64,000 nucleotides of DNA from Halothermothrix orenii H 168 (GCF_000020485.1 NC_011899.1:221501-285500); one strand, 5' to 3'. Counted from the first letter of the stretch, positions 8,156 to 20,956 are shown. The notes: generated by a model not told the origin, from the sequence alone. Numbers and translations: made by a program.

Positions 8156-8779
8156 GTGATTGTTGTTATTGATTATGGTATTGGAAATCTGGGGAGTGTT
8201 GTTAAAGCCTTTAAATATTTAGGTGTTCCTGTGAAATTAACAGCCAGCCCTGATGAAATCAGGGAAGCAGATGGAATAGTCTTACCCGGAGTCGGGGCCT
8301 TTGGACATGGGGTTGAGAATTTAGAGAAATATAACCTGAAAAGGGTTATCAGGGAACTGATAGAAGAAGGAAAACCGTTTTTAGGTATATGCCTGGGTAT
8401 GCAGCTACTATTTTCCGGTAGTGAAGAGGCCCCGGGAGTTAGAGGACTGGGTATAATTAAAGGGATTGTCCAGAAGTTTGACCCCTCAAACGTGGGCAAA
8501 ATACCCCATATTGGCTGGAATAAAGTTAATATTATTAAAGAAGACCCTTTATTTTATAATCTCAATACCTCTCCTTATCTTTACTTTGTTCATAGCTTTT
8601 TTGCCCGGACATCGGAAGGGGATAATATCATCGGGGAAACCTGTTATGGGAAACAGAGATTTGTCTCCGTTGTCAGGTCAAACAATGCCTGGGAAATACA
8701 GGGTCACCCAGAAAAGAGTAGCCGGACGGGTTTGAAGATTCTTCAAAATTTCAGTGAGGTGGTTAACAGGTGGAAGTAA
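8156..8779 (+). CDS. hisH: Imidazole glycerol phosphate synthase, glutaminase subunit
   Basis: Class I glutamine amidotransferase that supplies ammonia to HisF. The nucleophile Cys lies in FLGICLGMQLLF (about residue 80), and the His/Glu pair in GHPEKSS near the C-terminus. VIDYGIGNLGSV is the usual N-terminus. It starts with GTG 2 bp after hisB and its end overlaps hisA by 10 bp. Length of 207 aa is normal. Confidence 0.95.
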   Translation: MIVVIDYGIGNLGSVVKAFKYLGVPVKLTASPDEIREADGIVLPGVGAFGHGVENLEKYNLKRVIRELIEEGKPFLGICLGMQLLFSGSEEAPGVRGLGIIKGIVQKFDPSNVGKIPHIGWNKVNIIKEDPLFYNLNTSPYLYFVHSFFARTSEGDNIIGETCYGKQRFVSVVRSNNAWEIQGHPEKSSRTGLKILQNFSEVVNRWK

Positions 8780-9483
8780 TACCGGCAGTTGATATAAAAG
8801 ATGGTAGTTGTGTCCGTCTTAAAAAAGGTGACTTTAATAAAAGGCGGGTCTACAGTACCAGTCCAGTAGATGTGGCTCTGTACTGGGAAAAGCACGGGGC
8901 TTCCCGTCTCCATATTGTTGACCTTGATGGGGCTAAATCGGGCTGGCCCACACACCTTAAGACAATTAGAGAAATTGCTTTAAGGGTTAATATACCGCTG
9001 CAGGTTGGAGGGGGTATCAGGTCCCTTAAGGTAATAAAAAAATACCTGGATTCCGGTGTTGACAGAATTATCCTGGGGACGGTGGCCCTTAAAAACCCGG
9101 AGCTGGTTAAAAGGGCCCTTGATAATTTTGGTTCAAACAGGATCGTGGTCGGGGTTGATGCCAGAGGTGGTAAAGTAGCTACAGAAGGCTGGCTTAAAAC
9201 CAGTCAGGTTACTGTAGAGGATATAATATCTGAGATGGAAGAAGTGGGAGTAAAAACCTTTATTTATACCGATATCAACAGGGATGGTATGTTAAAAGGC
9301 CCCGATATTGAAGGAATAAAAAGGGTGTTAAAATCAACTAAAGCCAGAATTATAGCTTCTGGAGGTATTTCGTCTCGCCAGGACTTAATTAACCTGAAGG
9401 CCATAGGTATTAAAGCGGCTATTGTAGGGAAGGCCCTTTATGAAGGCAATTTGCCTCTGGAAGTGTTAAATCAATATCCGTGA
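8770..9483 (+). CDS. hisA: ProFAR isomerase
   Basis: A 237-aa (beta/alpha)8 barrel that isomerises the aminoaldose ProFAR to the aminoketose PRFAR. The two half-barrel phosphate sites are visible (VGGGIRSL and IASGGISS). The catalytic aspartates lie in PAVDIKDG and YTDINRDGML. It starts with GTG inside the end of hisH, suggesting translational coupling. The next gene, hisF, is its structural paralogue. Confidence 0.95.
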   Translation: MEVIPAVDIKDGSCVRLKKGDFNKRRVYSTSPVDVALYWEKHGASRLHIVDLDGAKSGWPTHLKTIREIALRVNIPLQVGGGIRSLKVIKKYLDSGVDRIILGTVALKNPELVKRALDNFGSNRIVVGVDARGGKVATEGWLKTSQVTVEDIISEMEEVGVKTFIYTDINRDGMLKGPDIEGIKRVLKSTKARIIASGGISSRQDLINLKAIGIKAAIVGKALYEGNLPLEVLNQYP

Positions 9484-9518
9484 AGTGTATACATATATAA
9501 GAAAATGGGGGAGAAGGT

Positions 9519-10277
9519 ATGTTAACAAAAAGAATCATACCCTGTCTTGATGTTAAGGGTGGAAGGGTTGTTAAGGGGGTAAATTTTAAAGATTTAAGGG
9601 ATGAAGGTGACCCGGTGGAATTGGCCAGGTATTATGACAGAGAAGGGGCCGATGAACTGGTATTTTTAGATATTACAGCCTCTGCTGAGAACAGGGGTAT
9701 TGTCATCGATATGGTAGAAAAAACAGCTGCCAGTGTTTTTATTCCCTTTACAATAGGTGGGGGTATCCGGACCATATCTGATATGAAAGCCATTTTAAAC
9801 GCAGGGGCAGACAAGGTTTCCATAAATTCAGCAGCGGTCAAAAATCCCGGTTTAATAGCTGAAGGAGCCAGGGTTTTTGGCAGTCAGTGTATAGTGGTAG
9901 CCATTGACTGTTGCCGGAAAAATGGTAACTGGGAGGTTTATATTAATGGTGGTCGTACTGTCACCGGCCTTGATGCCATAAAATGGGCTCAAAAGGTTGA
10001 GGAACTGGGGGCTGGCGAAATTTTGCTTACCAGTATGGATGCTGATGGAACTAAAGATGGTTATGATACAGAATTACTGGCTGCTGTTTCTACAGCTGTA
10101 GAAATACCGGTTATTGCTTCAGGTGGGGCCGGAATGCCAGAACATTTACGTGAGGCTATTGTTGAGGGTCAGGCCGATGCTGTTCTGGCTGCCTCAATTT
10201 TTCATGAAAAAACATATTCAGTTAGTGAAGTAAAAGAGTACCTGGCAGGTCATGGAATCCCGGTCAGGATAGAATAG
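9519..10277 (+). CDS. hisF: Imidazole glycerol phosphate synthase, cyclase subunit
   Basis: A 252-aa TIM barrel that uses ammonia from HisH to convert PRFAR to IGP and AICAR. Signature [19 protein letters not shown] is at the N-terminus with catalytic Asp. The second Asp is in VVAIDCC. Phosphate sites are IGGGIRT and IASGGAG. The ATG follows GGGGGAGAAGG. There is a 35-bp gap after hisA. Confidence 0.96.
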   Translation: MLTKRIIPCLDVKGGRVVKGVNFKDLRDEGDPVELARYYDREGADELVFLDITASAENRGIVIDMVEKTAASVFIPFTIGGGIRTISDMKAILNAGADKVSINSAAVKNPGLIAEGARVFGSQCIVVAIDCCRKNGNWEVYINGGRTVTGLDAIKWAQKVEELGAGEILLTSMDADGTKDGYDTELLAAVSTAVEIPVIASGGAGMPEHLREAIVEGQADAVLAASIFHEKTYSVSEVKEYLAGHGIPVRIE

Positions 10278-10292
10278 GAATGGGGGTATTTA

Positions 10293-10937
10293 ATGAAAGT
10301 AGATTTAGAAAACCTCAACTTTGATGACAGGGGTCTAATTCCGGCTGTTTTACAGGATGTAGAAAGCCGGAAGGTTTTAATGGTAGCCTATATGAACAGA
10401 GAAGCCCTGGTTAGAACCCTGGAGACAGGAAAGGCCTGGTTTTACAGTCGTTCCCGGCAAAAATTATGGTTAAAAGGGGAGACATCAGGTAATTATCAGC
10501 TGGTTAAGGAAATAAGGATTGACTGTGATTCCGATACCCTTCTGGTCCTGGTTAAACCCGAAGGACCTGCCTGTCACACCGGTCATGAATCATGTTTTTA
10601 CCGGAATATACTAACAGAAAAGGGAAGAGATCAGGGCCGGAAACATCTGATTGACCTAGATTTTATTAAACGGCTTTTTGAGTTAATTAAGGATAGAAAA
10701 ATAAATCCTACTCCGGGGTCTTATACTTCATATCTTTTCAGGGAAGGTATTGATAAAGTATGTAAGAAGATAGGGGAAGAGGCCGCTGAAGTAATTATTG
10801 GTGCTAAAAATAAATCAAAACAGGAAGTTATTTACGAAAGTGCTGATCTTATTTATCATCTTCTGGTTTTAATGGTTATAATGGATACCACCCCGGGAGA
10901 GGTAATAAATGAGTTGAAAAAAAGGCATAAGGAGTAG
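10293..10937 (+). CDS. hisI: Bifunctional PR-AMP cyclohydrolase / PR-ATP pyrophosphatase
   Basis: HisIE fusion for steps two and three. The HisI half (about 1-105) shows LIPAVLQD, MVAYMNREAL and the metal site DCDSDTLLV with GPACHTGHESCFYR. The HisE half (about 125-214) shows SYTSYLFREGIDKVCKKIG and EEAAEVIIGAKN. It is the last gene of the operon and is followed by a strong terminator. The fused arrangement is common in Firmicutes. Confidence 0.95.
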   Translation: MKVDLENLNFDDRGLIPAVLQDVESRKVLMVAYMNREALVRTLETGKAWFYSRSRQKLWLKGETSGNYQLVKEIRIDCDSDTLLVLVKPEGPACHTGHESCFYRNILTEKGRDQGRKHLIDLDFIKRLFELIKDRKINPTPGSYTSYLFREGIDKVCKKIGEEAAEVIIGAKNKSKQEVIYESADLIYHLLVLMVIMDTTPGEVINELKKRHKE

Positions 10938-10943
10938 TCCTGT

Positions 10944-10999
10944 CCGGGCAGTCAGGTGTAAGGTTTTTAATAACCTTAAGGGGACTGCCCGGTTTTTTT
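10944..10999. terminator. Terminator of the his operon
   Basis: Long stem CCGGGCAGTC / GGACTGCCCGG with an inner AGGTT/AACCT hairpin, followed by seven T. It also faces the convergent coat-like gene on the minus strand. Confidence 0.9.
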
Positions 11000-11047
11000 A
11001 ATTAATATCTTGATTGAAAATTTATTTATCTCTGGACTCCCGGTAAA

Positions 11048-11392
11048 TTAATATGGACTCTGGGAGCTTAAATACTTTGTAAACTGTTCCCGGGTTTGCT
11101 GGATTTCCCGGGGGTTAGCCTGTTGGAGCTTGTAAAAACCTTCGGCAAACATGGCGTTAAATATATTACGGGTACAGTCGTGGGTTTCATCGAGAATAAA
11201 CCTCAGGTCCTGATATAGCTCAAGGTGACTGGCTTCCCGGGTAAACACATTATAATTATCGGTAAGATATTTCTCCAGGGCCAGAATATCATTTATCCAA
11301 TCCCGGTCATTCATTTCAGGGCCTTTAACCTGTGGTACAGTACTGGTCTGAGAATTTTTGATGGTTTTACTTTGATAGGTTGTCATATTCAT
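11048..11392 (-). CDS. CotF-like spore coat protein
   Basis: A 114-aa protein with a disordered Gln/Thr-rich N-terminus, then MNDRDWINDILALEKYLTDN and HDCTRNIFNAMFAEGFY. These are features of the CotF/ferritin-like coat family (helical bundle, DR-x-W-x-ND-x-L-x-x-EK). It is probably the second gene of a minus-strand pair with the 11469-11726 gene; 76 bp separate them and the ATG follows AAAGGAGTT. Membership of the coat family is well supported. Assembly into spores in this organism is inferred. Confidence 0.75.
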   Translation of the reverse strand: MNMTTYQSKTIKNSQTSTVPQVKGPEMNDRDWINDILALEKYLTDNYNVFTREASHLELYQDLRFILDETHDCTRNIFNAMFAEGFYKLQQANPREIQQTREQFTKYLSSQSPY

Positions 11393-11468
11393 GGAAGGTA
11401 ACTCCTTTCATATCCAGTATTCAATTAATTTTGTTTCATATGAACATCTAATACGCCTTTTTAATAAA

Positions 11469-11726
11469 TTAAGGTAAGGTCTTATTGGGATCAACATGTC
11501 TGAGTAAGGTCTGATAGTGTCTCTGATGCATCATGCCAGCCTGCTCAATGGCCTGTTTTAGCCTTGGATTCAGGCATTGTTGAGAGGCATGGAAACATTT
11601 TTTCATGGCCAGAAGTTCCCAGGACATGGCGTCTTTGAGGTATAACAGGTCCTTGTTACTAATAAAAGAGGGTGGTTCCGTCATTACCGGTTGACTTATC
11701 TGGTTCTGATTGTTATACTGTTGCAA
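11469..11726 (-). CDS. Small coat-like helical protein
   Basis: An 85-aa protein from a TTG start at 11726, chosen because AAGGTGG lies 7 nt upstream. The upstream in-frame ATG at 11744 overlaps that ribosome site. It has a Gln/Asn-rich N-terminal tail followed by helical segments (SNKDLLYLKDAMSWELLAMK, QAIEQAGMMHQRHYQTLL). This resembles the small coat proteins often encoded with CotF, with a short ferritin-like helical pair. It lies upstream of the CotF-like gene. A precise function cannot be assigned. Confidence 0.65.
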   Translation of the reverse strand: MQQYNNQNQISQPVMTEPPSFISNKDLLYLKDAMSWELLAMKKCFHASQQCLNPRLKQAIEQAGMMHQRHYQTLLRHVDPNKTLP

Positions 11727-11933
11727 TATAATACCACCTTTCATAAAATATTATAGTGATTTTATGGTTCTGTATTTATTTTTTTATAATAACATAAATT
11801 AATGTTAGTAATTAATGGAATTATTCAGATAATAATCTGGGAGTCTTACCATAAGACAAATCCTGATATAAAGCAGGAAAAACTATTAACTCCTAGAATA
11901 TGAATATAGGGTAAGCAGGGAGATGTTTTCTAT

Positions 11934-12350
11934 ATGAAAAATCTTGATTATGATTCCGGTATTTATTTACTGGAAATATTCTTACATAAACCTAAAAAAA
12001 TTGAAGTAGGTAAAAAAGGTGAGTTTACTTTTCCACCTGGTTATTACTATTATGCTGGCACTGCCCAGAAAAATCTTCAGGCCCGCCTGGAAAGACATAA
12101 AAGGAGGGTTAAAAAATACCACTGGCATATTGATTATCTCCTGGGGGCTGCCAACCTGTTATCTATCTATACCTGGGAAGTGAAGCGGGAAGGGGAATGC
12201 CACCTGGCCCGTTATTTAATTGATAAACTTAACGGTGAAATAATAGTACCGGGATTTGGCTCCAGTGACTGCCGGTGTAAAACCCACCTGGTTTTTTTTC
12301 CGCAGAAGGTTACTAAAAATGAGATACCTGATAATGATTTTTTTGACTAA
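11934..12350 (+). CDS. DUF123 / GIY-YIG-related protein
   Basis: A 138-aa protein of the DUF123 (COG1833) family, a diverged GIY-YIG nuclease fold. Hallmarks are GIYLLEIFL, PPGYYYYAGTAQKNLQARLERH (GIY-YIG-like Tyr/Gly segment with Arg), KYHWHIDYLL, and GSSDCRCKTHLVFF. In other genomes this domain is often fused to or near endonuclease III or Nth-like proteins. Here it stands alone upstream of pcrA. Nuclease activity is not shown for the family as far as I know. Confidence 0.82.
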   Translation: MKNLDYDSGIYLLEIFLHKPKKIEVGKKGEFTFPPGYYYYAGTAQKNLQARLERHKRRVKKYHWHIDYLLGAANLLSIYTWEVKREGECHLARYLIDKLNGEIIVPGFGSSDCRCKTHLVFFPQKVTKNEIPDNDFFD

Positions 12351-12480
12351 GGATAATTTAGTTTTATCAGGTCAGTATTTTGAATACTGATATAAGAATA
12401 ATTTATAGAATGATATAAAAAAGAAGGATATATTAATATATTTATAAATAAAATAGACTTAGTAACAGGGAGTGGTATTG

Positions 12481-14625
12481 TTGTCTGATAGCAGTGATAT
12501 TCTGACAGGATTAAATCCTGAACAAAAGAAAGCTGTAGAACATTTTGAAGGCCCCCTGTTGATTTTAGCGGGGGCCGGTAGTGGGAAAACCAGGGTGTTA
12601 ACCCACCGCATTGCATATCTAATTGAAAATTATGGTGTTAATCCCCTTCAGATACTGGCAGTAACCTTTACCAATAAGGCTGCCGGTGAGATGAAGGAGA
12701 GGGTTGATAATCTTCTGGGAGGAATGGCTGGAGACCTCTGGGTCAGCACCTTTCATTCATTATGTGCCCGTATTTTACGGAAAGAGATAGGTAAGATCGG
12801 TTATGATAATAACTTTGTAATCTTCGATACCGATGACCAGCAGAAATTAATATCCAGGATTTTAAAAGAATTAAATCTCGATCCGAAAAAAACCAGGCCA
12901 AGGGCTATCTTATCTGAAATTAGCAGGGCCAAAAATGAGTTAATTGATCCCCGGTCCTATGCCAATAATGTTGGTGATTACTTTCAGGATATAACAGCCC
13001 GTATTTATCCCCTGTACCAGGAAAGGCTTAAGGAGAGCAACGCTCTTGATTTTGACGATTTAATTATGAAAACCATTGAGGTTTTTGTGGACAACCCCAT
13101 GGTTTTAGAGTATTACCAGGAACGATTCAAGTATATCCTTGTTGACGAGTACCAGGATGTTAACTTTGCCCAGTATAAACTGGTTCAACTCCTGGCCAAT
13201 AAATACCGGAATCTCTGTGTTGTCGGTGACCCCGACCAGGGAATATACGGTTTCCGGGGGGCTGATATTCGTAATATCCTTAATTTTGAGGAAGATTACC
13301 CGGAGGCCAGGGTTATAAAGCTGGAACAGAACTACCGCTCCAAAGAGAAAATATTAAAGGCTGCCCATCATGTCATCCGCAATAATACAGCCCGTAAGGA
13401 AAAGCGTCTCTGGACAAAACGGGGTAAAGGTGAAGATTTGAAGCTTTATGTGGCTTTTGATGACAAAGATGAGGCTTCCTATGTCTGCCGGAAAATAAAA
13501 GAATTAAAGAGGGAGAAAAATTATAAATTTAGTGATTTTGCTGTGCTCTACCGTACCAATTCCCAGTCCCGGTCTGTAGAAGAGATGATGGTTAAGTATG
13601 CCATACCTTACCAGATTGTTGGTGGATTTCGGTTTTATGACCGGATGGAAATTAAAGATATTCTGGCCTATCTCAGGGTTATCTATAATCCATCCGATGA
13701 AGTCAGTTTATTGCGGATTATTAATCGTCCTAAAAGGGGCATAGGGCAGGGAACCATTAGCAAGTTATCAAGATATGCCAGAGAGAGGGGGATAAGCCTG
13801 TATAAGGCTGGAACAGAGGCAGAATCTAACCCTTATCTTACCGCTTCTTTTAAAAAGAGGGTTAAAGCCTTTTTTGACCTTCTTGAGGAACTGAGGGAAA
13901 AAAGTGAAACCTTAAGTATTGATACGTTAACCCATCAGGTAGTGACCAGAACGGGGTACCAGCGTGAACTTAATGAAGAAGGTACCCAGCAGGCCCGAAA
14001 CCGGCTGGAAAATATCCAGGAGTTATTTTCAGTGATTGAGGAGTTTATGAAGGGTAATGAAAATAAAACTCTGGGTGCTTTCCTGGAAGAAGTATCACTC
14101 ATTTCTGATGTAGATAATATGGAGGATAATCAGAATGTGGTTACCCTGATGACACTCCATTCTGCCAAAGGGCTGGAATTTCCAGTTGTTTTTATTATCG
14201 GAATGGAAGAGGGTTTATTCCCTCACGCCAACTCCATGATGGATCATGAAGAACTGGAAGAAGAGAGGCGATTATGTTATGTTGGTATAACCAGGGCCAG
14301 GGACGAACTATATTTGACTAGGGCCCGGGAGCGGATGAGGTTTGGTCAACGGAAACCCTACCCCCCTTCCAGGTTTTTAGATGAAATTCCTCCACAGTTA
14401 TTTGAGGATAATAATGATAAAAAAGAGGAAATATTGGGTAATATAAAAGAGAAAGAAAGTAAAACCGGAGAATATAAAGTAGGAGATACAGTGGTTCACC
14501 CCAGGTGGGGAAAAGGACAGATTGTAGGTGTCAGGGAAAACAGGGGGCTTGAGCTTAAGATAAACTTCGGAAAAGGGAAGGTGAAAACTCTTCTGGCCGA
14601 GTATGCCCCCATTCAGAAGGCTTAA
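12481..14625 (+). CDS. pcrA: ATP-dependent DNA helicase PcrA (UvrD/Rep type)
   Basis: Superfamily I 3'-5' helicase for repair, replication restart and plasmid replication. Motifs in order: LAGAGSGKTRVLTHR (Walker A), VDEYQDVNFAQ (Walker B), GDPDQGIYGFRGAD, LEQNYRS, TLHSAKGLEFPVVF, EERRLCYVGITRA. The C-terminus (GEYKVGDTVVHPRWGKGQIV) is the Tudor-like RNA-polymerase-binding domain. Start is TTG: GGGAG at 12468-12472 leaves TTG at 12478 or 12481 as best placed; GTG 12472 overlaps the ribosome site. It heads a pcrA-ligA-membrane protein unit. Confidence 0.95.
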   Translation: MSDSSDILTGLNPEQKKAVEHFEGPLLILAGAGSGKTRVLTHRIAYLIENYGVNPLQILAVTFTNKAAGEMKERVDNLLGGMAGDLWVSTFHSLCARILRKEIGKIGYDNNFVIFDTDDQQKLISRILKELNLDPKKTRPRAILSEISRAKNELIDPRSYANNVGDYFQDITARIYPLYQERLKESNALDFDDLIMKTIEVFVDNPMVLEYYQERFKYILVDEYQDVNFAQYKLVQLLANKYRNLCVVGDPDQGIYGFRGADIRNILNFEEDYPEARVIKLEQNYRSKEKILKAAHHVIRNNTARKEKRLWTKRGKGEDLKLYVAFDDKDEASYVCRKIKELKREKNYKFSDFAVLYRTNSQSRSVEEMMVKYAIPYQIVGGFRFYDRMEIKDILAYLRVIYNPSDEVSLLRIINRPKRGIGQGTISKLSRYARERGISLYKAGTEAESNPYLTASFKKRVKAFFDLLEELREKSETLSIDTLTHQVVTRTGYQRELNEEGTQQARNRLENIQELFSVIEEFMKGNENKTLGAFLEEVSLISDVDNMEDNQNVVTLMTLHSAKGLEFPVVFIIGMEEGLFPHANSMMDHEELEEERRLCYVGITRARDELYLTRARERMRFGQRKPYPPSRFLDEIPPQLFEDNNDKKEEILGNIKEKESKTGEYKVGDTVVHPRWGKGQIVGVRENRGLELKINFGKGKVKTLLAEYAPIQKA

Positions 14626-14663
14626 TCACCGGAAAACTTAACCACTAGAAGACTTAACCATGA

Positions 14664-17052
<2,389 letters not shown>

Positions 17053-17102
17053 TAAACTTAATTTTACTTGGTTATTAGTTTTTTATAATTAATTATCTTC
17101 AG

Positions 17103-17124
17103 CCCGGAACCGTCCGGGTTTTTT
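17103..17124 (+). terminator. Terminator after the pcrA-ligA unit
   Basis: Stem CCCGGA / TCCGGG, loop ACCG, followed by six T. It separates this unit from gatCAB. Confidence 0.85.
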
Positions 17125-17278
17125 GAAAAGACCTTTAGTTTTATTTGCAGGGTGGGGATAGTTTTGGACCATATGAGCCGTTAAACTCCCTCAGTCAGAC
17201 AAAAAATTGGGAACCAATAATTAATATATATTTAGTTAGACATTTATGTAAATAACAATAAAAAGGGGTGAAAAAGAG

Positions 17279-17566
17279 ATGATTAAGAAAGAAGAAGTGG
17301 AGAAAATAGCTGGACTTGCCTATCTTAAATTATCAGATGAAGAAAGAGAGACTTTTACCAGGCAACTCGGTGATATTTTAGACTATGTAGAAAAACTAAA
17401 TGAGCTTGATACTGATGGGGTTGTACCTACTGCTTATACTGTGCCCATGAAGAATGTCCTCAGAGATGATAAAGTAGGTTCATCAATTCCCAGGGAAGAG
17501 GCACTTGATAATGCGCCCGACAAAAAGGATGGTCTGTTCAGAGTACCCAGTATCATAGGTGAATAA
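17279..17566 (+). CDS. gatC: Asp/Glu-tRNA amidotransferase subunit C
   Basis: A 95-aa stabilising subunit of the GatCAB amidotransferase, which converts mischarged Glu-tRNA(Gln) and Asp-tRNA(Asn) to the correct amides. Typical features are VEKIAGLAYLKLSDEERE, LGDILDYVEKLNELDTDGV, and the C-terminal DKKDGLFRVPSII. It is first in gatC-gatA-gatB with 16- and 20-bp gaps. The ribosome site is AAAAGGGGTG. Confidence 0.95.
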   Translation: MIKKEEVEKIAGLAYLKLSDEERETFTRQLGDILDYVEKLNELDTDGVVPTAYTVPMKNVLRDDKVGSSIPREEALDNAPDKKDGLFRVPSIIGE

Positions 17567-17582
17567 AAAGGAGGTTATGTAA

Positions 17583-19016
17583 ATGGAATTATATGATCTT
17601 ACAATCCATGAGTTGCGGGATCTGCTGAGGAAAGAAGAAGTTTCCCCGGAAGAAGTTTTAGATAGTTTTTATAAAAGAATAGATGAGGTTGAAGATAAAG
17701 TTAAAGCCTATGTGACCCTTACCAGAGATGAAGCCAGAAATAGTCTTGCCAGTCTTAAGGATGGAAGACTGGCCGGTATTCCCCTGGCCATTAAAGATAA
17801 TATTTCCACCAGAGGTATTAAAACCACCTGTTCTTCTAAAATACTGAACAACTATAAACCTCCATATGATGCTACTGTTGTTAAGAGATTAAAGGAAGAG
17901 GGGGGTATTACCCTTGGTAAAACCAATATGGATGAGTTTGCCATGGGTTCATCTACTGAAAACTCTGGTTTTTATCCTACCCATAACCCCTGGAATTTAG
18001 ACCATGCTCCCGGGGGCTCAAGTGGTGGTTCTGCAGCAGCTGTGGCTGCCGGTGAAGCACCAGGTGCCCTTGGCTCTGATACAGGTGGTTCTATCCGTCA
18101 GCCAGCTGCATTTTGTGGTGTTGTGGGGTTAAAACCAACTTATGGTTGTGTTTCCCGTTATGGACTGGTGGCTTTTGCTTCTTCTCTGGATCAGATTGGA
18201 CCTATTACAAAAGATGTGACTGATTCTGCCCTGTTATTGAATGTTATAAGTGGTCATGATCCGATGGATTCTACCTCTGTGGACCGGGAGAAGGAGGATT
18301 ATACTACATACCTGAAAGACGATGTCAAAGGTATGAAGATTGGTCTACCGGAAGAGTACTTCTCCCTTGATTTTAATTCTGAAGTTAAAGATAAAGTTAT
18401 GTCAGCTGTAAAAGAGCTTGAAAAAGCAGGGGCCATTGTAGAAGAAGTTAGCCTTCCCAATATTGAGTACGCCCTGGCTGCTTATTACATCATTGCTCCG
18501 GCTGAAGCCAGCTCCAACCTGGCCCGTTATGATGGAGTAAGGTATGGTTACCGGAGTGAGAACGGTGATAGTGTCAGGTCCATGTTCACCAATACCAGGA
18601 GTGAGGGTTTTGGTGATGAAGTCAAGAGGAGAATTATGCTGGGAACATATGTCTTAAGTTCCGGGTATTATGATGCCTTTTATTTGAAAGCCCAGAAAGT
18701 AAGGACCCTTATTAAAGAGGATTTTGAAAGGGTCTTTAAGGACTATGATGTTTTGATTTCACCAACAACCCCGACCACAGCATTTAAGCTGGGAGAAATG
18801 ACTGATCCCCTTGAAATGTATCAATCTGATGTCTTTACAGTTCCGGTAAATATTGCCGGGATACCTGCTATTTCTGTTCCCTGTGGTTTTGACAGTAATA
18901 ATCTTCCCATTGGACTCCAGATAATGGGACCCCATTTCGGGGAAGGTAAGATTCTTCAGACTGCCTATACCCTGGAACAGGCTCTAAACATGAAGACAAA
19001 AAGGCCTAAGTTATGA
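17583..19016 (+). CDS. gatA: Asp/Glu-tRNA amidotransferase subunit A
   Basis: Amidase-signature subunit that frees ammonia from glutamine. The Ser-cisSer-Lys triad is visible: Lys in PLAIKDNIS (about residue 73-81), Ser in [12 protein letters not shown], and the nucleophile Ser in [14 protein letters not shown]. At 477 aa it is full length. ATG follows AAGGAGGTTATGTAA. It works in complex with GatC and GatB in the cytoplasm. Confidence 0.97.
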   Translation: MELYDLTIHELRDLLRKEEVSPEEVLDSFYKRIDEVEDKVKAYVTLTRDEARNSLASLKDGRLAGIPLAIKDNISTRGIKTTCSSKILNNYKPPYDATVVKRLKEEGGITLGKTNMDEFAMGSSTENSGFYPTHNPWNLDHAPGGSSGGSAAAVAAGEAPGALGSDTGGSIRQPAAFCGVVGLKPTYGCVSRYGLVAFASSLDQIGPITKDVTDSALLLNVISGHDPMDSTSVDREKEDYTTYLKDDVKGMKIGLPEEYFSLDFNSEVKDKVMSAVKELEKAGAIVEEVSLPNIEYALAAYYIIAPAEASSNLARYDGVRYGYRSENGDSVRSMFTNTRSEGFGDEVKRRIMLGTYVLSSGYYDAFYLKAQKVRTLIKEDFERVFKDYDVLISPTTPTTAFKLGEMTDPLEMYQSDVFTVPVNIAGIPAISVPCGFDSNNLPIGLQIMGPHFGEGKILQTAYTLEQALNMKTKRPKL

Positions 19017-19036
19017 TAAAGTGGAGGTGTAATTAA

Positions 19037-20485
19037 ATGAGCACAGAATACGAAACTATTATTGGACTTGAGGTCCATGTCCAGTTGTCTACCAACTCCA
19101 AGATCTTTTGTGATTGTAGCACTGAATTTGGGGCAGAACCAAATACCCATACCTGTCCGGTCTGCCTGGGTTTGCCTGGAACCCTGCCGGTTTTAAATAA
19201 AAAGGCGGTTGATTATGCTATTATGGCCGGCCTGGCTCTTAATTGTGATATCAGTGAGTATAGTAAATTTGACCGGAAGAATTATTTCTACCCTGATCTT
19301 CCTAAAGCATACCAGATTTCCCAGTATGACCTGCCCCTGTGTCAGAATGGCTACATAGAAATTGATACAGAAGATGGGGTTAAAAAGATAGGTATTACCA
19401 GGATTCATCTTGAGGAAGATGCCGGAAAACTTATTCATGAGGGGACAATAGATGAATCAGATTCCAGTCTGGTTGATTATAACAGGACGGGTGTTCCTTT
19501 AATTGAAATTGTCAGTGAACCCGATATGAGAAGCCCATCTGAGGCCCGGGAGTACTTGACCCAGTTAAAAAAGGTTATGGAATATCTGGGGGTTTCTGAT
19601 TGTAATATGGAAGAGGGTTCCTTACGGTGTGATGCCAATGTGTCTATCAGGCCGGTTGGCCAGGAGGAATTTGGAACCAAAACCGAACTTAAAAATATGA
19701 ACTCTTTCCGGGCTGTTGAAAGGGCCCTTGAATATGAAGTTGAAAGACAGAAAAAGGTACTTGCCCGTGGAGATAAAGTAGTTCAGGAAACCAGAACCTG
19801 GGATGAGAAACTGAATAAAACAATCTCCATGAGAGGTAAGGAAGAAGCCCATGACTACCGGTATTTCCCGGAACCTGACCTGGTTCCCCTGGAAGTTGAT
19901 AAGGGATGGGTTGAGGAAATTAAAAGTAAACTTCCGGAACTCCCCCGGGCCCGGAAGGAAAGGTTTGTAAAAGAGTATGGCCTGCCTGAATATGATGCCG
20001 GTGTCCTGACCGATTCCCGATCTCTGGCAGATTTCTTTGAAGAGGTTGTTAAAGCATATGATGACCCGAAAACTGTTAGCAACTGGGTAATGGGAGAGTT
20101 TTTAAGGCTGATTAAAGAAGAAGGAATTGTCATAGAGGAGAGTAAGATTACCGGGGAACTTCTGGCCCGGATGCTAAAATTACAGGATAAAGGGGTTATC
20201 AGCAGTAAGATAGCCAAGACAGTATTTGAAGAGATGTTTAAAACAGGAAAGGACCCTGAAAAAATCGTAGAAGAAAAAGGTTTAAAACAGATCAGTGATG
20301 AGGGACAGCTTGAAGGAATAGTGGAAAAGGTTATTGAGGAAAACCCTGAAGCTGTTGAAGATATCAGGGGAGGGAAGGGTAAGGCTATCGGCTATCTGGT
20401 GGGTCAGGTTATGAAGGAAACCAGAGGCAAGGCCAATCCCCAGCTTGTAAACAAGTTGCTCAGGGAGAAAATAACCGGCCAGTAA
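19037..20485 (+). CDS. gatB: Asp/Glu-tRNA amidotransferase subunit B
   Basis: Kinase/transamidase subunit that activates the mischarged tRNA and accepts ammonia from GatA. Hallmarks are [26 protein letters not shown], the [19 protein letters not shown] cradle region and [13 protein letters not shown]. The C-terminal YqeY-like tRNA-binding tail ends in LLREKI. At 482 aa it is full length. Last gene of the operon, followed by a terminator. Confidence 0.97.
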   Translation: MSTEYETIIGLEVHVQLSTNSKIFCDCSTEFGAEPNTHTCPVCLGLPGTLPVLNKKAVDYAIMAGLALNCDISEYSKFDRKNYFYPDLPKAYQISQYDLPLCQNGYIEIDTEDGVKKIGITRIHLEEDAGKLIHEGTIDESDSSLVDYNRTGVPLIEIVSEPDMRSPSEAREYLTQLKKVMEYLGVSDCNMEEGSLRCDANVSIRPVGQEEFGTKTELKNMNSFRAVERALEYEVERQKKVLARGDKVVQETRTWDEKLNKTISMRGKEEAHDYRYFPEPDLVPLEVDKGWVEEIKSKLPELPRARKERFVKEYGLPEYDAGVLTDSRSLADFFEEVVKAYDDPKTVSNWVMGEFLRLIKEEGIVIEESKITGELLARMLKLQDKGVISSKIAKTVFEEMFKTGKDPEKIVEEKGLKQISDEGQLEGIVEKVIEENPEAVEDIRGGKGKAIGYLVGQVMKETRGKANPQLVNKLLREKITGQ

Positions 20486-20565
20486 AATTAAGTGAATAAA
20501 TTGTGTATAAAATTAATTATTCCTGGAATATAGTTAAAATGAAAGAATCAGGATTATTAAATTAG

Positions 20566-20592
20566 CCACCGGTAACATCCGGTGGTTTTTTT
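20566..20592 (+). terminator. Terminator of gatCAB
   Basis: Stem CCACCGG / CCGGTGG, loop TAACAT, followed by seven T, 80 bp after gatB. Confidence 0.9.
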
Positions 20593-20707
20593 ATATTAAA
20601 GAATAATCATCCTGAAAATTAACAAGGAATAATCCGCCTCGATATGAGAAAGTATAAGATTGAGTAAAATAAAAATATTATTTTAATATATCAGAGGGGG
20701 TATTTTT

Positions 20708-20956
20708 ATGGAATGTTCTACAGTTATGGCAATAGTACAGGAAAACAGGACTGATTCTGCCCCGGAGGTTCAGGAAATATTGACAGAATTTGGGTGTATA
20801 ATCAGTGCCCGGATTGGTTTACACAGGTTAAAGGACTGTACCGAAGAAGGGTTAATATTACTCCACCTGTGTGGTGAAGATAGCAAGATAAATGACCTTC
20901 ACCAGAAGCTAGAAGAAATGGAGAGAGTCAGGGTAAAAGAAATGAAGATTGACTAA
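20708..20956 (+). CDS. TM1266-like iron-only hydrogenase system regulator
   Basis: An 82-aa ferredoxin-like (ACT/NikR C-terminal type) protein. The order VMAIVQENRTDSAPEVQEIL, FGCIISARIGLHRLKDC, LILLHLCGE, and a final LEEMERVRVKEM fits the TM1266 family annotated near [FeFe]-hydrogenase maturases. No hydrogenase gene is visible here, so the function is by family only. The ribosome site AGAGGGGG precedes the ATG. Extra cysteines (C3, C29, C43, C54) are notable; whether they bind metal is unknown. Confidence 0.62.
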   Translation: MECSTVMAIVQENRTDSAPEVQEILTEFGCIISARIGLHRLKDCTEEGLILLHLCGEDSKINDLHQKLEEMERVRVKEMKID

